Assembly (NCBI RefSeq): GCF_021343995.1 | Contig: NZ_JAJTTE010000022.1 | Coordinates: 49,175-113,174, forward strand | Origin: Pseudonocardia terrae | GTDB taxonomy: Bacteria > Actinomycetota > Actinomycetes > Mycobacteriales > Pseudonocardiaceae | DNA length: 64,000 nt | Direction of reading: 5' to 3' | Part shown: one piece after another, positions 1 to 8,794 of the stretch | How the letters are laid out: the number at the start of each line of letters is the position of its first letter | Position numbering within the stretch: position 1 is the first letter of the stretch | The notes under the pieces: model-generated | Database searches by the model: none | What the model saw: only the letters and a program-made list of their open reading frames with translations | What the model was told of the DNA's origin: nothing | Made by a program: the position numbers and the translations under genes

Positions 1-500
1 CCCCGTCCGCCGCCGCCGGCGACCGCCTTGACGAAGATCGGGAAGCCGACCTCGTCCGCCGCGGCGAGCAGGGTCTCCACGTCGTCCGAGGGCTCCGACG
101 ACTTCAGCACCGGCACCCCGGCCTCGCGCGCGGCCGCGACCGCGCGGGACTTGTTGCCGGTCAGGTGCAGGACCTCCGACGGCGGCCCGACGAAGATGAT
201 GCCGGCCTCGTGGCAGGCGGCGGCGAGATCGGGGTTCTCGGAGAGGAAGCCGTAGCCCGGGTAGACGGCGTCGGCGCCCGCCTTCTTCGCGGCCTTGATG
301 ATCTCCTCGACCGACAGGTAGGCGCGGACGGGATGGCCGCGCTCGCCGATCAGGTACGACTCGTCGGCCTTCGCCCGGTGCAGCGAGTTGCGGTCCTCGT
401 GGGGGAACACCGCCACCGTCGAGATCCCCAGCTCGAACGCGGCCCGGAACGCCCGGATCGCGATCTCCCCGCGGTTGGCCACCAGCACTTTCGAGAACAT
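1..500 (-). CDS. pyc: Pyruvate carboxylase, N-terminal part (cut by window edge)
   Basis: The minus strand encodes the first 166 or so residues of a biotin-carboxylase-type protein. It begins MFSKVLVANRGEIAIRAFRA, the classic N-terminus of pyruvate carboxylase, and continues with the GYGFLSENP and FVGP motifs of the ATP-grasp biotin carboxylase domain, ending in the glycine-rich KAVAGGGGRG loop at the window edge. The enzyme carboxylates pyruvate to oxaloacetate (anaplerosis, cytosol). The ATG at 500 has GGGAG about 5 nt upstream. Acyl-CoA carboxylase alpha subunits share this domain, but the N-terminal wording favours pyc. Mycobacterium also carries pca near recG and rpmB. Confidence 0.9.
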   Translation of the reverse strand, partial: MFSKVLVANRGEIAIRAFRAAFELGISTVAVFPHEDRNSLHRAKADESYLIGERGHPVRAYLSVEEIIKAAKKAGADAVYPGYGFLSENPDLAAACHEAGIIFVGPPSEVLHLTGNKSRAVAAAREAGVPVLKSSEPSDDVETLLAAADEVGFPIFVKAVAGGGGR

Positions 501-758
501 CCGGCTCCCTGGTCCGTCGGACGTGACGTGCGTCCGCGCCGCGGTGGCGGCGGGGACGGGGAATCGTGGCACGCGGCCCGGACACCCGTCGACCGGAGAA
601 CCACCTGACGGGACGGGGTGCGCGGGCCGGAGCACGGCGCGTCCGCGGCGGGGGCGCCTGAGACGCCGCTGAGACGCGCGACCCCGCGAATGCGGCCGAC
701 CGGGACATTCCCCCGCAGGGTCGATGCACGTCACCACCCGTTCGGGTACCAAGGAGTC

Positions 759-1619
759 ATGACACGGCGTCCGCATCACCCGGGCGGCTTCGGCGGGCCC
801 GGCGGCTACGGCCGGGGGCAGGGTTTCCGCTGGGAGAATCCGGGTGAGCGGTCGGCGCGGCGAGCGCGCCGGATGGGGGGTCCGCCGCACCGGCACCACG
901 GTCCGTACCGGCCCGGGATGGCCGTGCCGTCGCCGTGGATCGCCCTCCCGCTGATCATCCTGCTCGTCGGGCTGCTGGGCAGTGCCGCCGCCGCGACCGC
1001 CTTCGCCGCGGTCTCCTTCTCCCCGCTGTTCCTGCTCGCCGTCGTCGCGATCACGGCGCACCGGGCCGGGCGGCGCCGCCCGATGCCCCCGCCGCCGGTC
1101 GCGGCCCCCCGGCCGCAGGCTCCGCCGGCGCCGCCGTGGCCGCAGGCCCGCGCCCGGTTCGACCGGCTGCGCGAGGAGTACACGGCCTACGAGTGCGACC
1201 CGATGGCGGTGCTGCGGCTGCCCGCCCTGGCGGACGTCTCGGTGCCCAGCACCGGGCGGTTCGTCGAGGCGTTCGCCGAGGCCCAGGCCCTCGACACCGA
1301 CCAGCGGCCCGCCGACCGCCACCACGCGGAGCTGTTCGTCGCCGCCGTCGACCGGGCGGTGCGGGCGTGGGAGGCCGCGCGCGACGCGGCCGAGCGGATC
1401 CGGCACTCCTCGCTGTCGGCGTCGGAGCGTGCGTCCGTGGAGCGGGCCATCAAGCTGCTGACCACCGCCCGGGATTCGGACAACGACGCGGAGCGCCTCG
1501 CCGCCTACGCGATGGCCCGTTCCGAGCTGGCCCGGCTGGAGAAGGCGGGCGTGGTGCACCTGCCCCGCGCCGCCGCGGCCGCGCTGGAGAACGAGGGCCG
1601 GGGACAGCTCAGCGCGTAG
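759..1619 (+). CDS. Gly/Arg-rich two-helix membrane protein, function unknown
   Basis: 286 residues. The N-terminus (1-50) is rich in Gly, Arg and His. Two adjacent hydrophobic segments follow (about 55-100, around ALPLIILLVGLLGSAAAATA and FSPLFLLAVVAITAH), then a Pro-rich linker and a 160-residue helical C-terminal domain with ARFDRLREEYTAY and many Ala/Glu/Arg. The frame is open further upstream, but ATG 759 has AAGGAG 4-5 nt before it. No enzymatic motif is visible. It resembles conserved actinobacterial membrane proteins of unknown role. It converges on recG, and a short direct-repeat array separates the two. Confidence 0.75.
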   Translation: MTRRPHHPGGFGGPGGYGRGQGFRWENPGERSARRARRMGGPPHRHHGPYRPGMAVPSPWIALPLIILLVGLLGSAAAATAFAAVSFSPLFLLAVVAITAHRAGRRRPMPPPPVAAPRPQAPPAPPWPQARARFDRLREEYTAYECDPMAVLRLPALADVSVPSTGRFVEAFAEAQALDTDQRPADRHHAELFVAAVDRAVRAWEAARDAAERIRHSSLSASERASVERAIKLLTTARDSDNDAERLAAYAMARSELARLEKAGVVHLPRAAAAALENEGRGQLSA

Positions 1620-1625
1620 CTGCGC

Positions 1626-1702
1626 GACTCGCCGAAGCCCACAGCCCGACTCGCGGGAGCCCACAGCGCGACTCGCGGAAACCCACAGCCCGACTCGCGG
1701 GA
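1626..1702. repeat. 22-bp tandem repeat, 3.5 units
   Basis: Three consecutive 22-bp units begin at 1626, 1648 and 1670, and a partial one starts at 1692. Each starts gactcgc(c/g)g and ends cccacagc(c/g)c, and the units differ at only a few positions. The array starts 6 bp after the stop codon of the 759-1619 gene and ends 12 bp before the recG stop, so it fills the space between two convergent genes. Confidence 0.9.
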
Positions 1703-1714
1703 TCGTGCCCGCGC

Positions 1715-3931
1715 CTACACCTTGTCGAGGTAGGCCGCGGACTCCTCGTCCCCCACCGTCTCGGCGACGAGGGCGCGCAGCCCGGGGTGGTGGGCCAGGC
1801 CGGGGTCGGAGGCGACCAGCCGGGCCGCGGAGAGCCGCGCCGCCGAGATGACCTTCTCGTGCCGCAGCAGCGACAGCAGCTTCAGCCCCGAGCGCCGCCC
1901 GGACTGCGAGGAGCCGAGGATGTCGCCCTCGCGGCGCAGCTCCAGGTCCAGCCGGGCGAGCTCGAACCCGTCCGTGGTGGAGGCGACCGCGTCGAGCCGC
2001 TCGCGGGCCGTGGTGCCGCCCGGCATGTCCGTGACCAGCAGGCACACCCCCGGCGCCGAGCCGCGGCCCACCCGGCCGCGCAGCTGGTGCAGCTGGGAGA
2101 GCCCGAACCGGTCCGCGTCCATGATGATCATCCCGGTGGCGTTCGGGACGTCGACGCCCACCTCGATCACCGTGGTGGCGAGGAGCACGTCGAGCTCGCC
2201 GGCGTCGAAGGCCCGCATGACGGTGTCCTTCTCGTCGGCGGGCAGCTTGCCGTGCAGGGTCCCGATCCGCAGCCCGGCCAGCGGCCCCTCGGCCAGCTTC
2301 GGCCCGATGTCGAGCACCGCGAGCGGCGGCCGGCGCTCGCCGTCGTCTCCGTCGGCGCCGGCGTCGTCCGGGTCGTCGGCGTCCTCCGGGTCGCGGCCCT
2401 TCTTCTTGGTCGCGTACTCCCCGCCCACCCGCGGGAACACGATGTAGCACTGGTGGCCCTCCGCGACCTCCTCGCGGATGCGCGCCCACACGCGTTCGAG
2501 CCACGAGGGCTTCTCCCCCGCCGGCACCACGGTGGTCTTGATCGGCGAGCGCCCCTTCGGCAGCTCGGTGAGGGCCGAGACCTCCAGGTCGCCGTAGACC
2601 GTCATGGCGACGGTCCGGGGGATCGGCGTGGCCGTCATGACCAGCAGGTGCGGGGTGCGCTCGCCGCGGCCGCGCAGCGCGTCCCGCTGCTCGACGCCGA
2701 ACCGGTGCTGCTCGTCGACCACCACCAGGCCGAGCTCGGCGAAGCCCACCGTGTCCTCGATGATCGCGTGCGTCCCGACGACGATCCCCGCGGCCCCGGA
2801 CTGGATGTCCAGCAGCGCCTGCCGCCGCTCCGCCGTGGACATCGACCCGGTGAGCAGCGTGATCCGGGTGGCCCCGTCGGACGAGCCGAGCTCGCCCCCG
2901 TTGCCGAGCGGCCCGAGCATCGCCCGCAGCGACCGCGCGTGCTGGGTGGCCAGCACCTCCGTGGGCGCCAGCATCGCGGCCTGCCGCCCGTTGTCGACGA
3001 CCTGCAGCATCGCCCGCAGCGCGACGACGGTCTTGCCGGCGCCCACGTCGCCCTGCACGAGGCGGTTCATCGGCAACGGACGGCCGAGGTCCTCGGCGAT
3101 CTCCTCGCCGACCGACGTCTGCCCGGCGGTGAGCGGGAACGGCAGGATCCGGTCGAACGCCTCGAGCAGGCCGCCCGCCTTGCGCGGCGACGGGGCCGCG
3201 GGCCGGTGCATCGCCCGCTCCCGCTGCAACGACAGCGCGAGCTGGACGCCGAACGCCTCGTCCCACACCAGCCGGCCCCGCGCAGCGTGCCGGTCCGCCT
3301 CGGACTGCGGCACGTGGATCTTGCGCAGCGCGGTGCCCAGCGGCATGAGCTCGTGCTCGTGGCGCAGGTCCTCGGGGAGCGGGTCGGTCGGGTCGTCGAG
3401 CAGGGCGAGCACCTGGCGGACGCTGCGCGCGATGGCCTGCGACCGGACGCCCTTGGTGGCCGGGTAGATCGAGATGAAGGGCCGGTCCTCGGCGTCCTCC
3501 TCCAGCTCCTCGAACTCCGGGTGGGTCAGCTGCAGCGTGGTCTGCCGGCCGCTGCGGAACACGGAGACCGTGCCGGAGAACATCAGCGTGCGCCCGACCT
3601 GGATGAACCCCTTGACCTTCTGCGCGTTGAAGAAGGTGCAGGACAGGGTGGCGCCCTTCGCGTCCCGGATCGTGCAGTTCATCAGCTGACCGCGGCGGGT
3701 GCGCATCTGCCGCGTGGTGGCCGAGGCCACCGTGGCGATCACCGTGACGTACTCGCCCACCTCGAGCCCGGCGATGTCGGTGAGCTTGCCCCGCTCGACG
3801 TACCGGCGCGGGTAGTGCCGCACCAGGTCCCCGACCGTGTGCAGCTCGAGCTTGCCGCCCAGGGCGTTCGCCGAGGCCTTCCCCACCACGTCGATGAGCG
3901 GGGTGTCGAGGTCGATCGTCGTGAGGGCCAC
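1715..3931 (-). CDS. recG: ATP-dependent DNA helicase RecG
   Basis: 738 residues, a normal RecG length. An N-terminal wedge/OB region (about 60-190) precedes a superfamily-2 helicase core: Walker A in QGDVGAGKTVVALRA, DEQH box in VVVDEQHRFGVEQRDAL, motif III MTATPIPRT and motif VI QLRGRVGRG. RecG reverses stalled replication forks and branch-migrates Holliday junctions. A charged Asp-rich insert (about residues 515-540, DDPDDAGADGDDGE) lies between motifs. The start is GTG at 3931, whose G is also the last base of the upstream DAK2 gene's TAG stop, so the two genes are translationally coupled. Confidence 0.97.
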   Translation of the reverse strand: MALTTIDLDTPLIDVVGKASANALGGKLELHTVGDLVRHYPRRYVERGKLTDIAGLEVGEYVTVIATVASATTRQMRTRRGQLMNCTIRDAKGATLSCTFFNAQKVKGFIQVGRTLMFSGTVSVFRSGRQTTLQLTHPEFEELEEDAEDRPFISIYPATKGVRSQAIARSVRQVLALLDDPTDPLPEDLRHEHELMPLGTALRKIHVPQSEADRHAARGRLVWDEAFGVQLALSLQRERAMHRPAAPSPRKAGGLLEAFDRILPFPLTAGQTSVGEEIAEDLGRPLPMNRLVQGDVGAGKTVVALRAMLQVVDNGRQAAMLAPTEVLATQHARSLRAMLGPLGNGGELGSSDGATRITLLTGSMSTAERRQALLDIQSGAAGIVVGTHAIIEDTVGFAELGLVVVDEQHRFGVEQRDALRGRGERTPHLLVMTATPIPRTVAMTVYGDLEVSALTELPKGRSPIKTTVVPAGEKPSWLERVWARIREEVAEGHQCYIVFPRVGGEYATKKKGRDPEDADDPDDAGADGDDGERRPPLAVLDIGPKLAEGPLAGLRIGTLHGKLPADEKDTVMRAFDAGELDVLLATTVIEVGVDVPNATGMIIMDADRFGLSQLHQLRGRVGRGSAPGVCLLVTDMPGGTTARERLDAVASTTDGFELARLDLELRREGDILGSSQSGRRSGLKLLSLLRHEKVISAARLSAARLVASDPGLAHHPGLRALVAETVGDEESAAYLDKV

Positions 3932-5496
3932 TACTCCACCCCCAGCACGAGCGGGAAGTCCGCCTGCCCGCCGCGGTAGACCACCACGTCGACCTCCGGG
4001 TGGGTGCGGCGCAGGTCCTCGGCCAGGCCGCTGCCCAGCTCCTCGGGCGCATCCGCCCCCAACAGCGCAGTGACGAGCTCACCACCCGGAGTCAGCATGC
4101 GATGAGCCAACCACAGGGCACCGACAGTCAGGTCGGGGGCGATCAGCACGACCTCGCCCTCGCTCATCCCGAGCACCTCGCCCGGCGCGCACCGTCCCAC
4201 CCACGTGAGCGCCTCCGCCTCCGCCACCAGGAGCCCGCCGGTGCGGGTCCCGGCGGCGGCCTCGGCCATGGCGACGACGTCGTCGGCGGGGTTGCGGGAC
4301 AGGTCGTGCACGGCGAGGGCGGCGAGGCCCTGCGGCACCGAGGTCGTGGGCACGACGACGACCTCGCGGCCCTCGTCGCGGGCCGCGCCCGCGACCCGGG
4401 AGGCCAGGCTGAGCAGGCCGATGTCGCAGGTCATGAGGGCGACGTGGGCGGCGCCCGTGGCCTCGACGGCGTCGGTCAGCTCCTTGCCCGACACCGTGTG
4501 CCCGGGCCGCGTCTCCAGCACGTCCGCCCCCGCGGCGCGGGCGAGCTCCGCCACGCCGCGTCCCGTGGCGATCATCAGCACCGCGCGCGGACGGCGGAAG
4601 GCCGGCCGCTCGGGTTCGGGCGGGCGGTCGTCGAAGCGCATGACGGTGATCCGGTGCGGCCGGCCCGCCTCGACCCCCGCCTCGATCGCCGCCCCGACGT
4701 CCGTGCAGTGGACGTGCACGTTCCAGGTCCCGGACCCGTCGCCGACGACGACCACGGAGTCGCCGAGCGAGGTCAGCCGGGCGCGCAGGCCGGTCACCGC
4801 GTCGTCGGAGGTGCGGTCGAGCAGGTACATGACCTCGCTGTCGTACTGCTCGGAGCCGGACTCGCGGGCCGCGGTGAGCGCCGCCCGGTCCCGGACGACG
4901 ACCCGCGACCGCTCGGGCACCCGGCCCGCGCACGCCTCGACCAGGGCGTCGAGCACCACGGCGACGCCGAGCCCGCCCGCGTCGACCACCCCGGCCCGGC
5001 TCAGCTCGGCGAGTTGGCCGGTGGTGCGGGCGACGGCCGCGTGGGCGGCGTCGGCGACGGCCGCCGGGTCCCCGCCGAGCTCGGCGGCGGCCTCGGCCGC
5101 GGCGGCGATGACCGTGAGCATGGTGCCCTCGCGCGGCTCGGCGACGGCGGCGGTGGCCAGCTCGGCCGCCCGGCGCAGCGCCCCGGGCAGGTCCTCGCCG
5201 GCGCCGACGGCCTCCGCGAGCCCCCGCAGCAGCTGGGAGAGGATGGTCCCGGAGTTCCCGCGGGCGCCGCGCAGCGCGCCCTTGGCCAGTGTCGCGGCGA
5301 CCTCCGCCGCCTCCGTCGAGACCGGGTCGACCGCGTCGGCGCCGGCCTGCAGGGTGAGGAGCATGTTGGTGCCGGTGTCCGCGTCGGCGACCGGGAAGAC
5401 GTTGATCGCGTCGAGCTCGCCGCGGTGCCGGTCGAGCCCCGCCACGGCGGCGGCGGCCCAGCGCCGGAGCAGGGCGGCGTCGAGCGTCGGGGGCAC
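3931..5496 (-). CDS. DAK2-domain kinase (YloV/FakA family)
   Basis: 521 residues. The N-terminal DhaL/Dak2 domain (about 10-200) has the nucleotide/metal-binding DADTGTNM motif and [16 protein letters not shown]. The C-terminal half is the FakA/DegV-like domain (about 240-520, with [16 protein letters not shown]). Family members phosphorylate fatty acids held on a FakB protein; no FakB gene is visible here. Mycobacterium tuberculosis carries the corresponding protein as two adjacent genes, whereas here it is one intact ORF. It lies between rpmB and recG as in mycobacteria. GTG 5496 is preceded by TAGGGT and a 6-nt spacer and no Shine-Dalgarno, so the mRNA is probably leaderless. Confidence 0.92.
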   Translation of the reverse strand: MPPTLDAALLRRWAAAAVAGLDRHRGELDAINVFPVADADTGTNMLLTLQAGADAVDPVSTEAAEVAATLAKGALRGARGNSGTILSQLLRGLAEAVGAGEDLPGALRRAAELATAAVAEPREGTMLTVIAAAAEAAAELGGDPAAVADAAHAAVARTTGQLAELSRAGVVDAGGLGVAVVLDALVEACAGRVPERSRVVVRDRAALTAARESGSEQYDSEVMYLLDRTSDDAVTGLRARLTSLGDSVVVVGDGSGTWNVHVHCTDVGAAIEAGVEAGRPHRITVMRFDDRPPEPERPAFRRPRAVLMIATGRGVAELARAAGADVLETRPGHTVSGKELTDAVEATGAAHVALMTCDIGLLSLASRVAGAARDEGREVVVVPTTSVPQGLAALAVHDLSRNPADDVVAMAEAAAGTRTGGLLVAEAEALTWVGRCAPGEVLGMSEGEVVLIAPDLTVGALWLAHRMLTPGGELVTALLGADAPEELGSGLAEDLRRTHPEVDVVVYRGGQADFPLVLGVE

Positions 5497-5502
5497 GTCC
5501 CC

Positions 5503-5508
5503 ACCCTA
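5503..5508 (-). promoter_or_regulatory. -10 box of a leaderless promoter for the DAK2 gene
   Basis: TAGGGT on the minus strand, 6 nt before GTG 5496. It matches the TANNNT consensus at the spacing expected when transcription starts at the first base of the start codon. There is no clear -35. Confidence 0.5.
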
Positions 5509-5580
5509 TCGAGGGGGTGTGTCGCGGTGGCCCGGTCGGGCGCGGGCGGGGGCCGGTGGGAGGTCCGGCGGACGGCCGGT

Positions 5581-5586
5581 TACCCT
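5581..5586 (+). promoter_or_regulatory. -10 box of the rpmB promoter
   Basis: TACCCT about 67 nt before the rpmB start. Transcription would begin near 5593 and give a 5' leader of about 60 nt that contains the hairpin at 5598-5615. No TTGACA-like -35 is seen. Confidence 0.4.
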
Positions 5587-5597
5587 GGACGGCACGT

Positions 5598-5615
5598 GCC
5601 CGGGTCAACCCGGGC
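5598..5615 (+). promoter_or_regulatory. Perfect hairpin in the rpmB 5' leader
   Basis: gcccgggt-ca-acccgggc: an 8-bp perfect stem with a 2-nt gap at its centre, only 5 nt downstream of the likely transcription start and 24 nt before the Shine-Dalgarno GAGGAG. It could be a protein-binding or mRNA-stabilising element of a ribosomal-protein leader, or a DNA operator. Confidence 0.5.
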
Positions 5616-5653
5616 CTCGCAACGTTGTCTGTCTACCCCGAGGAGTGTCCGAC

Positions 5654-5845
5654 GTGGCTGCCGTCTGCGACGTCTGCGGCAAGGGTCCGGGCTTCGGCAT
5701 GTCCGTCTCGCACTCGCACCGCCGTACCAACCGCCGCTGGAACCCGAACATCCAGACCGTGCGCGCGAAGGTCGACGGTGGCAACCGTCGGCGCCTGAAC
5801 GTGTGCACCTCCTGCCTCAAGGCGGGCAAGGTCGCGCGCGCCTGA
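5654..5845 (+). CDS. rpmB: 50S ribosomal protein L28
   Basis: 63 residues: [20 protein letters not shown], then [16 protein letters not shown], with a second cysteine pair in [10 protein letters not shown]. It is a structural protein of the large ribosomal subunit. The four cysteines keep the zinc-ribbon (C+) form of the protein, unlike the zinc-free paralogues used under zinc starvation. GTG 5654 is chosen because GAGGAG lies 8 nt upstream; an in-frame GTG at 5645 would overlap the Shine-Dalgarno. The gene is divergent from the DAK2 gene and followed by a strong hairpin terminator. Confidence 0.97.
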   Translation: MAAVCDVCGKGPGFGMSVSHSHRRTNRRWNPNIQTVRAKVDGGNRRRLNVCTSCLKAGKVARA

Positions 5846-5870
5846 CGGCGAGCGACCCGCGAGACGCGAA

Positions 5871-5902
5871 CGGGGCGGTCTCCCTTCCGGGAGGCCGCCC
5901 CG
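5871..5902 (+). terminator. Hairpin terminator after rpmB
   Basis: A 14-bp stem (cggggcggtctccc paired with gggaggccgccccg, one G-U) closes a ttcc loop 25 nt after the rpmB stop. There is no T tract, as is usual in high-GC actinobacteria. Confidence 0.8.
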
Positions 5903-6119
5903 TCGCCGTGCGCCGTGCGGAGCACGCCGGTGATCCGGTGGTGAGGGCGCCGATGATCTGTGGCCGGGAACGCCTCGACCGTGCGCCGGTGCGAGGGTTG
6001 GCCTCACCTCAGTCGACGTCGGCGTGAGGGAGGCGTGCGTGGGGCTGCGGCTGCCGCTCGGTGAGGTGACGGTGATCCTGGGTCCGCCCGTGGCCCGGCG
6101 CCGGTTGATGTCCGCGCTG

Positions 6120-6412
6120 GACGAGGACCGGACCCGCTGTGCCGACGGGCACGAGGCCGGCGCCGTGCGTCTCACGGCCCGCGTGGCCGATCCGCTCGCG
6201 GACCGCATGGCGCGGATCGAGTTGACCGCGACCTCGGACGAGCGGTGGCAGGCGCCGACCATCCCGCCCCGGTCCGTCCCGCCGCGGAACGAGATCTCGA
6301 CGAAGGTGCCGCAGTGCGCGTGGTCGCCGCCGACCGTGATCGCCCCCGCGTGGCAGTCGGAGTTCTGGTTGTAGGAACAGGAGCCGACCGAACAGGCCTG
6401 CACCTGGGGCAT
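6120..6412 (-). pseudogene. DUF1540 protein, second half decayed or frameshifted
   Basis: From ATG 6412 the minus strand reads MPQVQACSVGSCSYNQNSDC followed by HAGAITVGGDHAHCGTFVEI, the first cysteine-rich half of a DUF1540 protein (putative small metal-binding protein, about 90-100 residues in relatives). It goes on to VGACHRS and then loses the second motif: the expected CxxN..L.C cysteines are absent. A family-like stretch, RIGHAGRETHGA, appears in another reading frame, and the original frame runs on without a stop into rpmB antisense. I read this as a frameshifted remnant. The 3' limit is approximate. Nothing else is recognisable between here and the rpmB terminator (5903-6119). Confidence 0.6.
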
Positions 6413-6451
6413 GTCCTGGGCAGAGTGCGATTCCGGTCACACACGGCCGCA

Positions 6452-7132
6452 CTACGGCAGGCGCCAGTCGACGGGCTCGCCGCCGATCTCCTCGAGCAGG
6501 TCGTTGGCCCGGCTGAAGGGCCGCGAGCCGAAGAAGCCGCGGTCGGCCGACATCGGGCTCGGGTGGGCGGACTCGATGATCGGGACGTCGACGAGCAGCG
6601 GCGCGAGGTTGCGCGCGTCGCGCCCCCAGAGGATCGCCACCAGCGGCTCCGCGTCCCGCTCGACCAGCGCGCGGATCGCCTGCTCGGTGACGGCCTCCCA
6701 GCCCTTGTCGCGGTGCGAGCCGGGCGAGCCGGGCTCCACGGTGAGGCACCTGTTGAGCAGGAGCACGCCCTGCTTGGTCCACGGCGTGAGGTCGCCCGAC
6801 GACGGCAGCGGCAGCCCCAGGTCCTCCTGGTACTCCTTGAAAATGTTGATCAGGGAGCGGGGCAGCGGGCGGGTGTCGGCGGACACCGAGAAGGACAGCC
6901 CGACGGCGTGCCCGGGCGTCGGGTACGGATCCTGCCCCACGATCAGCACCCGGACCTCGTCGAACGGCTGCTGGAAGGCCCGCAGCACGTTCGCGCCGGC
7001 CGGCAGGTACTTCCGGCCCGCGGCGAGCTCCGCGCGCAGGAACTCCCCCATCTCCGCCACGACGGGCGCGACGGGCTCCAGCGCCCGGGCCCACCCCTCC
7101 TCGACGACCTCGGCCAGCGGCTTGGCGGCCAT
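6452..7132 (-). CDS. ung: Uracil-DNA glycosylase (family 1)
   Basis: 226 residues. It carries the family-1 catalytic water-activating motif [18 protein letters not shown] (Asp of QDPY) and the C-terminal [18 protein letters not shown] loop with the catalytic His that inserts into DNA. It removes uracil from DNA as the first step of base excision repair. ATG 7132 overlaps the TGA of the upstream carbonic-anhydrase-like gene (ATGA), so the two are cotranslated. Ung near rpmB and recG is conserved synteny with mycobacteria. Confidence 0.97.
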   Translation of the reverse strand: MAAKPLAEVVEEGWARALEPVAPVVAEMGEFLRAELAAGRKYLPAGANVLRAFQQPFDEVRVLIVGQDPYPTPGHAVGLSFSVSADTRPLPRSLINIFKEYQEDLGLPLPSSGDLTPWTKQGVLLLNRCLTVEPGSPGSHRDKGWEAVTEQAIRALVERDAEPLVAILWGRDARNLAPLLVDVPIIESAHPSPMSADRGFFGSRPFSRANDLLEEIGGEPVDWRLP

Positions 7133-7656
7133 CAGACGTCCAGCCGGCGCAGCTCGGCGCGGAACCGCTTGCCCCGCTGGACGTACGAGTCCACGGCGTA
7201 CCGGAACCGGTCCTCCGGCACCTCGTAGCCCTCACGTACGCGGGCGGGGATGCCGAGTGCCATGCGCCGGGGCGGGATCACGGCGTTGGGCGAGACGACC
7301 GCGCCCGCGGCCACGACCGCGCCCTCCCCGATCGTCGAGCCGTTGAGCACCACCGAGCCCGAGGAGATCAGCACCTTGTCGGCGATGTCGGCCGCCTCGA
7401 TGTGCACGTTGTGCCCCACCGTGCAGTCGTTGCCGATCAGCGTGGGCTGCCGTGCCGTGGTGTGGATGATCGAGCCGTCCTGGATGCTGGTGCGCTCGCC
7501 GACCACGATGTAGCCGTCGTCGCCGCGGAGCACGGCCGTCGGCCACACCGACGCCTGGGCCCCCAGCTTCACGTTCCCGATCACGACCGCGTCCGGGTGG
7601 ACGTAGGCCTCGGGATGGATGTCGGGTTCGACGTCACCGAGCGCGTAGACAGCCAC
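7132..7656 (-). CDS. Gamma-class carbonic anhydrase / left-handed beta-helix protein
   Basis: 174 residues built of hexapeptide repeats (for example [20 protein letters not shown] and [20 protein letters not shown]), with the gamma-carbonic anhydrase signature [21 protein letters not shown] and conserved His residues (HTT, GHNVHIE) that bind the metal. The family includes YrdA/PaaY-type proteins, so hydration of CO2 is likely but unproven. GTG 7656 has TAGGCT 6 nt upstream and no Shine-Dalgarno, which suggests its own leaderless transcript. That -10 box contains the stop codon of mnhG. Confidence 0.88.
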   Translation of the reverse strand: MAVYALGDVEPDIHPEAYVHPDAVVIGNVKLGAQASVWPTAVLRGDDGYIVVGERTSIQDGSIIHTTARQPTLIGNDCTVGHNVHIEAADIADKVLISSGSVVLNGSTIGEGAVVAAGAVVSPNAVIPPRRMALGIPARVREGYEVPEDRFRYAVDSYVQRGKRFRAELRRLDV

Positions 7657-7662
7657 GGTCGG

Positions 7663-7668
7663 AGCCTA
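7663..7668 (-). promoter_or_regulatory. -10 box sharing the mnhG stop codon
   Basis: On the minus strand the TAG that ends mnhG (7668-7666) is the first half of TAGGCT, followed by a 6-nt spacer and GTG 7656. The position fits a leaderless promoter for the carbonic anhydrase-ung pair at the end of the Mrp operon. Confidence 0.5.
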
Positions 7669-8040
7669 CTTTCGCCCGGCCGGGCCGCCCTCCCGGGCCT
7701 CGTGCTCCATCCGTTCCGCCAGCTCGTCGACGACGAGGGCCCGCCGGTCGAGCGTGCCCGTGCGGTAGGCCGACCGGGCCACGATCTGCGAGATCACGGG
7801 CGCCGTGACGGCCTGGAAGAGGATCACCAGGACCAGCGTGGCGGCGTTCTCGAAGTCCAGCCGCACCGCGGTGCCCACCAGGATCAGCAGCAGGCCGAGG
7901 GTCTGCGGCTTGGTCGCGGCCTGCAGCCGGGCCGGCAGGTCGGGCAGCCGGACCAGCCCGAGCGCGCCGAGCAGGCAGGACAGCGCGCCGAGCAGCAGGA
8001 ACACGGCCGACACCACGTCGGTGACCGTCCCGCCGTTCAC
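7666..8040 (-). CDS. mnhG: Mrp-type Na+/H+ antiporter subunit G
   Basis: 124 residues with three hydrophobic segments and the MnhG/PhaG pattern (VFLLLGALSCLLGALGLVRL, LPDLPARLQAATKPQTLG). It is a small membrane subunit of the seven-part cation/proton antiporter and the last gene of the operon. GTG 8040 overlaps the mnhF stop (GTGA). The C-terminal tail is charged (ERMEHEAREGGPAGRK). Confidence 0.93.
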   Translation of the reverse strand: MNGGTVTDVVSAVFLLLGALSCLLGALGLVRLPDLPARLQAATKPQTLGLLLILVGTAVRLDFENAATLVLVILFQAVTAPVISQIVARSAYRTGTLDRRALVVDELAERMEHEAREGGPAGRK

Positions 8041-8303
8041 CGGTGCCGCTCCCAGCGCTCGACCAGCCGGGCCGCGGTGACCGACCCGACGAACCCGACG
8101 AGCGCGACGGCCGCCATCAGCGGGATCGTCGACCCGTCCCGGTAGATCGCGATGTAGACCGCCGACGCGGCCACGATGAGGACCACGAACACGTCGAGCG
8201 CGGCGACCCGGTCCAGCGTGCCCGGCCCGCGCAGCACGCGCGCGACGCTGATCACCGCCGCCGCCGCGAGCATGCCGAGGACCAGCGCGAACACGATCGT
8301 CAT
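8037..8303 (-). CDS. mnhF: Mrp-type Na+/H+ antiporter subunit F
   Basis: 88 residues. It has three predicted membrane helices and the MnhF core RVLRGPGTLDRVAALDVFVV. The ATG at 8303 overlaps the mnhE stop (ATGA). MrpF is a small membrane subunit needed for assembly and Na+ (or K+)/H+ exchange. The longer open frame upstream is a shadow of mnhE. Confidence 0.92.
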   Translation of the reverse strand: MTIVFALVLGMLAAAAVISVARVLRGPGTLDRVAALDVFVVLIVAASAVYIAIYRDGSTIPLMAAVALVGFVGSVTAARLVERWERHR

Positions 8304-8794
8304 CGTCCCTCCCCCACGGTTCGCACCATGCGTTCCTGCAGCCGTTCCATCTGCCGGCGCACCCGCGCGGCGTCGTCCGGCCGGCGCAGGCCCAGCGTGT
8401 ACACGTACAGGCGGCCGCCCGCCCGGTCGATCTGCAGCACGACGGTCCCCGGGGTCAGTGCCGTGGCGGCGGCGACGAAGGTGGTGATCCGCTCCGAGTC
8501 CGTCAGCAGCGGCACGGCGACGATCCCCGCCTGCGCGCGGGGGCCGTGGCGGAGCGCCTCCCAGGCGACCTGCACCCCGGAGACGACCAGGTCGACCAGC
8601 AGGTAGCCGCCGAGCTGCAGCAGCGCCCACGGCCGGAACGGCAGCCGCGGCAGCAGCGGCAGCGGGAACAGCGCGGTCACGGCGGCGGCGACGAGGATCC
8701 CGCCGAGCACGATCTTCACCGAGATCGTGCCCCAGAGCAGGACCCACACGACCGTCAGCCAGAGGACCTGGGGCCAGCGGCGCAGCACGGTCAT
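8300..8794 (-). CDS. mnhE: Mrp-type Na+/H+ antiporter subunit E
   Basis: 164 residues, beginning MTVLRRWPQVLWLTVVWVLL with two N-terminal membrane helices followed by the MnhE domain (PGTVVLQIDRAGGRLYVYTL) on the cytoplasmic side. It is a subunit of the Mrp complex. Unlike every other junction in this operon it does not overlap the upstream gene directly: an 18-bp tandem duplication and a micro-ORF lie between mnhD and mnhE. Confidence 0.93.
   Translation of the reverse strand: MTVLRRWPQVLWLTVVWVLLWGTISVKIVLGGILVAAAVTALFPLPLLPRLPFRPWALLQLGGYLLVDLVVSGVQVAWEALRHGPRAQAGIVAVPLLTDSERITTFVAAATALTPGTVVLQIDRAGGRLYVYTLGLRRPDDAARVRRQMERLQERMVRTVGEGR

Noticed and set aside
935..3979. 1014-residue plus-strand open frame opposite recG
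   Set aside because: Its composition is Arg/Gly/Pro/His-rich without domains, and recG on the other strand explains the region.
5996..6018. IdeR/DtxR-like iron box (gagggttggcctcacctcagt)
   Set aside because: It has the general look of the consensus but an extra base in the centre and several mismatches, and no iron gene is adjacent.
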